Origin: Candidatus Daviesbacteria bacterium RIFCSPHIGHO2_01_FULL_41_45
Lineage (GTDB): Bacteria; Patescibacteriota; Microgenomatia; Daviesbacterales; UBA10151
Assembly: GCA_001776975.1 (NCBI GenBank)
Contig: MFCS01000034.1
Location: 1 to 50,999, forward strand
Direction of reading: 5' to 3'
DNA: 50,999 bases
This document shows, piece by piece, positions 46,543-50,999 of the stretch. A program made the translations under genes and the position numbers. The notes below the pieces were generated by a model. The model saw nothing but the letters and a program-made list of their open reading frames with translations. It ran no database searches and had not been told where the DNA came from. How positions within the stretch are numbered: the first letter of the stretch is position 1; each line of letters begins with the position of its first letter.

Positions 46543-47439
46543 CTATATTTTAACTAAATTAGCATAGCCTTGTGCTGGATCAATTGGACCCAAGGGAACC
46601 TCATCTTTTGGATCATCAATAAAAAAGTACAACACCGGTCCTTTTCTTGGCCCTTTAGCATATCCTACAAAATGCATCACTTCAGGCGACCCACCTAAAT
46701 GTTTTCCTGTCCACTCTGCCGGCCCAGCATCACCAACCACTGTCACCACTGCCTGACCTGTCTTGGGGTTTACCAAAAGCATCTTTCTGAACTTAAAAAA
46801 ATCTCGGTACTTGCCAACATTTTCCGCAAACCCTGGAGCTAAAAAAGTTTGAACTGCTATATAGTAACGCTCCCGCAGTTTGTCTTTATTACTAAATTGA
46901 GCCTCAGATGGCACAAAATACCCCCAAGCACCAAGACCAGGAGCGATCCCTGACCCTCCATACATCGCCCAATCAGAGGTAGTATCGGCATGTTTAAACA
47001 CTGTATCCCCTGGGTATCGGTAAAGATGCTGCTCTCCACCGATTAATCCATAGGAGCGATTTAATTTAATTCCATCTATTTCGGCTTTAACTGGTAAATT
47101 ATATTGTTGGGATAATATCTCCTCGATCTCTTTCTCCTCCTCTATGGTTAATTTTCTTACCTCAGTTGGTACACTCTCTTGTAGGTGTTTAACCGTTCGC
47201 AACTGCGGTTCCTGATCTCTGTTTGCGGAACGGTCAGCAAGTAGCCCGTTTGTGTTTTGAGGTAAAGAGGCCATTGCTGCAGGATTTGATAGCATTAATA
47301 ACCCTCCCAAGCCTCCTAATGTCAGATGTTTGATGGTGTCTGAATGACTATCTAAAAAACTCTCTGATGCTTGTCGGTGCCGAGCAATCCATTTTTTTCT
47401 TAAGTATTCATACGGTGGGTGGTGTGAGGTAAATTTCAT
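46543..47439 (-). CDS. hypothetical protein
   Basis: 298 aa ORF between secD and secF with one central hydrophobic segment. Confidence 0.6.
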   Translation of the reverse strand: MKFTSHHPPYEYLRKKWIARHRQASESFLDSHSDTIKHLTLGGLGGLLMLSNPAAMASLPQNTNGLLADRSANRDQEPQLRTVKHLQESVPTEVRKLTIEEEKEIEEILSQQYNLPVKAEIDGIKLNRSYGLIGGEQHLYRYPGDTVFKHADTTSDWAMYGGSGIAPGLGAWGYFVPSEAQFSNKDKLRERYYIAVQTFLAPGFAENVGKYRDFFKFRKMLLVNPKTGQAVVTVVGDAGPAEWTGKHLGGSPEVMHFVGYAKGPRKGPVLYFFIDDPKDEVPLGPIDPAQGYANLVKI

Positions 47440-48734
47440 CTGAATCTAGGCAGCAACCTTAAAAAAGTTCGGGTTACCACAAGCGCTGAAAACATCGAAA
47501 CCAATACCCCAATCGCCAACGTTAAAGCGAATCCCTTTACTAAAGAGGTACCAAACATATATAGAATGGTGGCGATAATTAATGAGGAGATATTTGAATC
47601 TCTAATTGAGGACCAAGCTCTGACAAATCCTGCCTCCAAAGCAAGTTTTTTATTTTTTCCCGACCTTAACTCCTCTCTCATCCTCTCAAAGGTTAAGATA
47701 TTGGCATCCACTGCCATACCAATTGATAACACAAATCCAGCAATCCCAGCTAAAGTTAAAGTTACCGGCGGTATTAAAAATAATCCGCTTCTAAATATGG
47801 CCATCACAAATATAGTATAGATGAGTAATCCTAAATCAGCCAGCAACCCATATACCCCATAAAAAGCCACCATGTAAGCCATAATAGTAACCAGCCCCAC
47901 TGAAGCAGCGATTAGACTTTTATTGACCGATTCTGCCCCAAGAGTAGCAGCAATAGATCGTTGCTCTAAAATTTTGATTGGCACCGGTAAAGCTCCGGCA
48001 TTAAGTTGGATGCTTAAATTTTTAGCTTCCTCAGTAGTAAAACCTCCACTAATCACCCCCACTCCACCCAATATCTCAGTCTGAACCGTGGGAGGGGGCC
48101 ACATTACTGGAGACTCGTCAACAAAGATTGCCAGCCCTTTACCAATATTGCGCTTGGTTACTTCAGCAAACTTTTCACCCCCTTGTGAAGTAAACTCAAT
48201 TTGTACCTGAGGCCCTGATGAACCTTTATTAGATGAACCAAACACCACCGTAGCTTTTTTTAAATCAGCTCCAGTTAGACTAGTAGACTTGGTGATCTCC
48301 CGGAAAGGATTAGCTGATTTGGTTGCCTCTGGCGGTGGAGAATCAATCATCTCTCTAAACTCCAACTGAGCTGTTTGACCCACCAAATTCACCGCGGTTG
48401 CTAAATCCTTAACTCCTGGTAGCTCTACCAAAATTCTTCTTTGACTACCAACTTTGGAAGACTGAACTATCGACTCAGACACACCAAACAGATTAACTCT
48501 TCTCTCGATAACACTTCTTGCTGATTCTAAAGCCTGATCCCGGTCTGATTCAGGAATATTTTCCATCTGAGTTTGTAGAATTAACTGTGTTCCTCCCTGA
48601 AGATCCAGTCCCAACTTTAATGGAAATCTCCCCGTCACGCCCCATTTATCCTGAGGTAAGTCCGGCAGATTAACAAAAATCCCACCCAAAGTGAGAAGTA
48701 TTATGAACCAAAAACTCAAACGTTTACGAAGCAT
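47436..48734 (-). CDS. secD: protein translocase subunit SecD
   Basis: LKLGLDLQGGTQLILQT; SVIERRVNLFGVSE; GIAGFVLSIGMAVDANILTFERMREEL. Confidence 0.95.
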   Translation of the reverse strand: MLRKRLSFWFIILLTLGGIFVNLPDLPQDKWGVTGRFPLKLGLDLQGGTQLILQTQMENIPESDRDQALESARSVIERRVNLFGVSESIVQSSKVGSQRRILVELPGVKDLATAVNLVGQTAQLEFREMIDSPPPEATKSANPFREITKSTSLTGADLKKATVVFGSSNKGSSGPQVQIEFTSQGGEKFAEVTKRNIGKGLAIFVDESPVMWPPPTVQTEILGGVGVISGGFTTEEAKNLSIQLNAGALPVPIKILEQRSIAATLGAESVNKSLIAASVGLVTIMAYMVAFYGVYGLLADLGLLIYTIFVMAIFRSGLFLIPPVTLTLAGIAGFVLSIGMAVDANILTFERMREELRSGKNKKLALEAGFVRAWSSIRDSNISSLIIATILYMFGTSLVKGFALTLAIGVLVSMFSALVVTRTFLRLLPRFR

Positions 48735-48738
48735 ACAA

Positions 48739-49323
48739 CTAGACTAACACATCCCTCATCATCTCTTCTTCATCACCTAATATCATAATCTTTGGCTGAG
48801 TTACCACTTTTAGGATAAATGGGTCACGGCGTCTGACCCTAAATTTAAACTCTGCTTCATCCATAAACGAATAATTAATCTCGGACTCTCTTTTTGCTTG
48901 CTCTGTGGCTACTATCGCCTGCAGCTCCGGTAAAACGATTTGTCCTACTACTAATAGATCAACGTCATCTTGTCCTGATGGTTGATTTCTGGCAAAACTA
49001 GTTGCCATCATGGCATACTTAATCTTGCCGAGACGAGATTTATTATTTACAACCTCACCACCGATTCCAGTAGTTTTGGCAACAAACCCCAGCAGCTCCC
49101 GGTAAAATGTATAGTCGCGACGAAAATGATATAACCTGCGATTAGCTCTCCACTCTGAGTCCACCATCCCGGCCCTCTCCATCCTAGATAGCTCTCGCCT
49201 AACAGCGTTAATCTCCTCACCAACCCGTCTAACAATTTCTCGGACATGAAGCAGTGGATCAGTTGTGGATAAAAAAAGCTGAAGTAATTTTACCCGAACT
49301 TTTGAGATAAACAAATCTTCCAT
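48739..49323 (-). CDS. winged-helix DNA-binding protein with nucleotidyltransferase-like domain
   Basis: HVREIVRRVGEEINAVRRELSRMERAGMVDSEWRANRRLYHF wHTH; SGQDDVDLLVVG NTase-like; SD AAAGGAGG. Confidence 0.65.
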   Translation of the reverse strand: MEDLFISKVRVKLLQLFLSTTDPLLHVREIVRRVGEEINAVRRELSRMERAGMVDSEWRANRRLYHFRRDYTFYRELLGFVAKTTGIGGEVVNNKSRLGKIKYAMMATSFARNQPSGQDDVDLLVVGQIVLPELQAIVATEQAKRESEINYSFMDEAEFKFRVRRRDPFILKVVTQPKIMILGDEEEMMRDVLV

Positions 49324-49359
49324 AAAACCTCCTTTCTGGACAGAAAAAGTTTGGGCAGT

Positions 49360-50538
49360 TTAATATGTGACTTTAGCCCCCTCAGGGACAGTCTGAATCC
49401 AAATTTGGCCACGATTGAGATTAATCTCTTTTCCACTTTGATCTAAATATTTACTTCTAACCACCCTGCTTGATTTATTCCATGTCCCCTCTGAAACATT
49501 ACCATCTTGAAAAACTAACACCTTCCCTTTGCCAATCGTCCCATATAACATATGCGCATTATTTTCATAACCATCATTGGCGTTTGACTCACGTTGAAAC
49601 TGAATAATTACCAACTTGGCAGCTAACTGATTTTTAGTGTTTAAGTCGGTATGGGCAACTGATCCCTGAGATCTTTTGTAACAATTACAGCCACCATCAT
49701 ATTCCCAATTCACCTGATAGTCTCCCTTGTTCTGCCAAAAATTCACCTCGATTTTACCAACAGTGCCCCTAGTTTTATCCTCATCTTTAAATTTCCAGGG
49801 TACAAAAAACTTATTCCAGTCAACCCCCCGTTCATCTTTAACTAAAAATCCTTTCTTGGCAGCTACACTCCAAAGTTTCTGAGTAGTCGAGTACATCGTG
49901 TGCTCTGTCGCAACCGGTCGACCTAATCTTTGATAGTCTCTCCAAAAAGTTGGAAAGCCAATCGAAAATTGATTTAAATCTTTGACACCATATTTAATGA
50001 TCTGACCTAAGGCATCTGCTGGACCAGGGGTGTTGGCTCCTCCAACATGAGCATAAGATCCATCATATTCACCTAACCAATCCAAAAAGTAGGTTCTAGC
50101 TGAACGGACTGGTCCAACTTGAGTATCCCCCAAATTACAGTAAAACAAAGCCATGAAGCGGGTTATTCCCCCCTCCGCTACGGCCTCATAAACTACATCG
50201 GCAGTTGACAATCCTGATTGAGGACGAGATTCTTGGTGGTTTTCAATCATTACCGCCAACGGTCGGCGCTGCTCCCAAGCCTCTTTGGCTTTTTTAGTGT
50301 GCATATTACCGTTTAAAGGACAAGCCTCAGTCCGTGGCTCACCTGGATCTTCAGTCACTGAGCTAGCCGGACCAGGCAATGGACCACTGAGTCCAATGGA
50401 TCCCAAACTAATGCTACCTTTGCTAAACATTGAATACGAAGCTCCAGCTGAACCGACAAAAAAGATGACAGACAATATAGAAACAGCCAAGCTTTTCTGT
50501 AAGACAGTTAAACTGTTAAATAGATTTAATAAATTCAT
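49360..50538 (-). CDS. DUF3048 (YerB-like) membrane-anchored protein
   Basis: RRPLAVMIENHQESRPQSGLSTADVVYEAVAEGGITRFMALFY...VGPVRSARTYFLDW. Confidence 0.88.
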   Translation of the reverse strand: MNLLNLFNSLTVLQKSLAVSILSVIFFVGSAGASYSMFSKGSISLGSIGLSGPLPGPASSVTEDPGEPRTEACPLNGNMHTKKAKEAWEQRRPLAVMIENHQESRPQSGLSTADVVYEAVAEGGITRFMALFYCNLGDTQVGPVRSARTYFLDWLGEYDGSYAHVGGANTPGPADALGQIIKYGVKDLNQFSIGFPTFWRDYQRLGRPVATEHTMYSTTQKLWSVAAKKGFLVKDERGVDWNKFFVPWKFKDEDKTRGTVGKIEVNFWQNKGDYQVNWEYDGGCNCYKRSQGSVAHTDLNTKNQLAAKLVIIQFQRESNANDGYENNAHMLYGTIGKGKVLVFQDGNVSEGTWNKSSRVVRSKYLDQSGKEINLNRGQIWIQTVPEGAKVTY

Positions 50539-50960
50539 TTTACTATCGCTTCTTTAATAACCTCAGACTCTTCACTTGACAACTCACTTTCCTCACCTGT
50601 ACCCGCTACAATCTTTTTGGCAAAGATCCGGGTGCCATTTCTAGAATGTAAACTGGTAATTACTGCCCCATCCCCTTTCTTGTTTAATAAAGCTAAAGAA
50701 AAACTTTGATCTCCTCCGGTATCTTTGTATGGGTTATACCGTTTGAACCCTACTTTTTGCAGATACTTTAAAGACTCCAACTTTAACTCTCTTAAACTTC
50801 TAACCTCCTCCAACAAACCTTTTAAGCTCTCCTCCTCACCGCTACCGACTTTAAAACTTTTATCTAAAAAACTACTGTTTTGCCAAACAAAAAAAGTTAA
50901 CCCTAGTAGCCAGACAACTAAACCTCCCAAAATCAAAACACTCAGCCCATCTGGATACAT
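50535..50960 (-). CDS. DUF4446-like membrane-anchored protein
   Basis: KVGFKRYNPYKDTGGDQSFSLALLNKKGDGAVITSLHSRNGTRIFAK. Confidence 0.8.
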   Translation of the reverse strand: MYPDGLSVLILGGLVVWLLGLTFFVWQNSSFLDKSFKVGSGEEESLKGLLEEVRSLRELKLESLKYLQKVGFKRYNPYKDTGGDQSFSLALLNKKGDGAVITSLHSRNGTRIFAKKIVAGTGEESELSSEESEVIKEAIVK

Positions 50961-50999
50961 ATTCTACTCTTTTCGGTTACATTCTCAAATATAAAGGAA

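Noticed and set aside
1-50999. CRISPR arrays, transposases, integrases, prophage genes, rRNA
   Set aside because: None recognised by eye; no regularly spaced direct repeats and no mobile-element protein motifs in the ORF track.

Overview
AT-rich, gene-dense bacterial window with compact operons. The gene content (B12-dependent RNR, split transketolase, archaeal-type AspRS, MacAB-like ABC exporter, many small membrane proteins) suggests a Patescibacteria/CPR genome, perhaps Microgenomates-like; this is an inference, not tested by search. Main contents: truncated lon with a CIRCE-like operator; an nrdR-nrdJ-cobO operon with NrdR-box-like sites; a standalone ATP-cone ORF next to a CcdA-like protein; two CsoR-led copper/thiol cassettes (cupredoxin/CopA/DsbD_2-cupredoxin, and DUF1573/Cys-rich protein/CcdA/DUF5676); a sigma-70 gene interrupted by an in-frame TAG; a pentose-phosphate block; tRNA-Gln(CTG); macAB; murA, gltX, aspS, pheA; recJ, cca, secF/secD. 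The most interesting regulatory region is 41.5-41.9 kb. There, two divergent promoters each drive a short leader peptide followed by mutually exclusive RNA hairpins and an intrinsic terminator. One is a Phe-codon-rich, pheL-like attenuator upstream of pheA. The other controls two orphan small ORFs. At least 12 start codons lie exactly 6 nt after a -10-like hexamer, which suggests pervasive leaderless transcription. All family calls come from reading motifs by eye; no database search was run.
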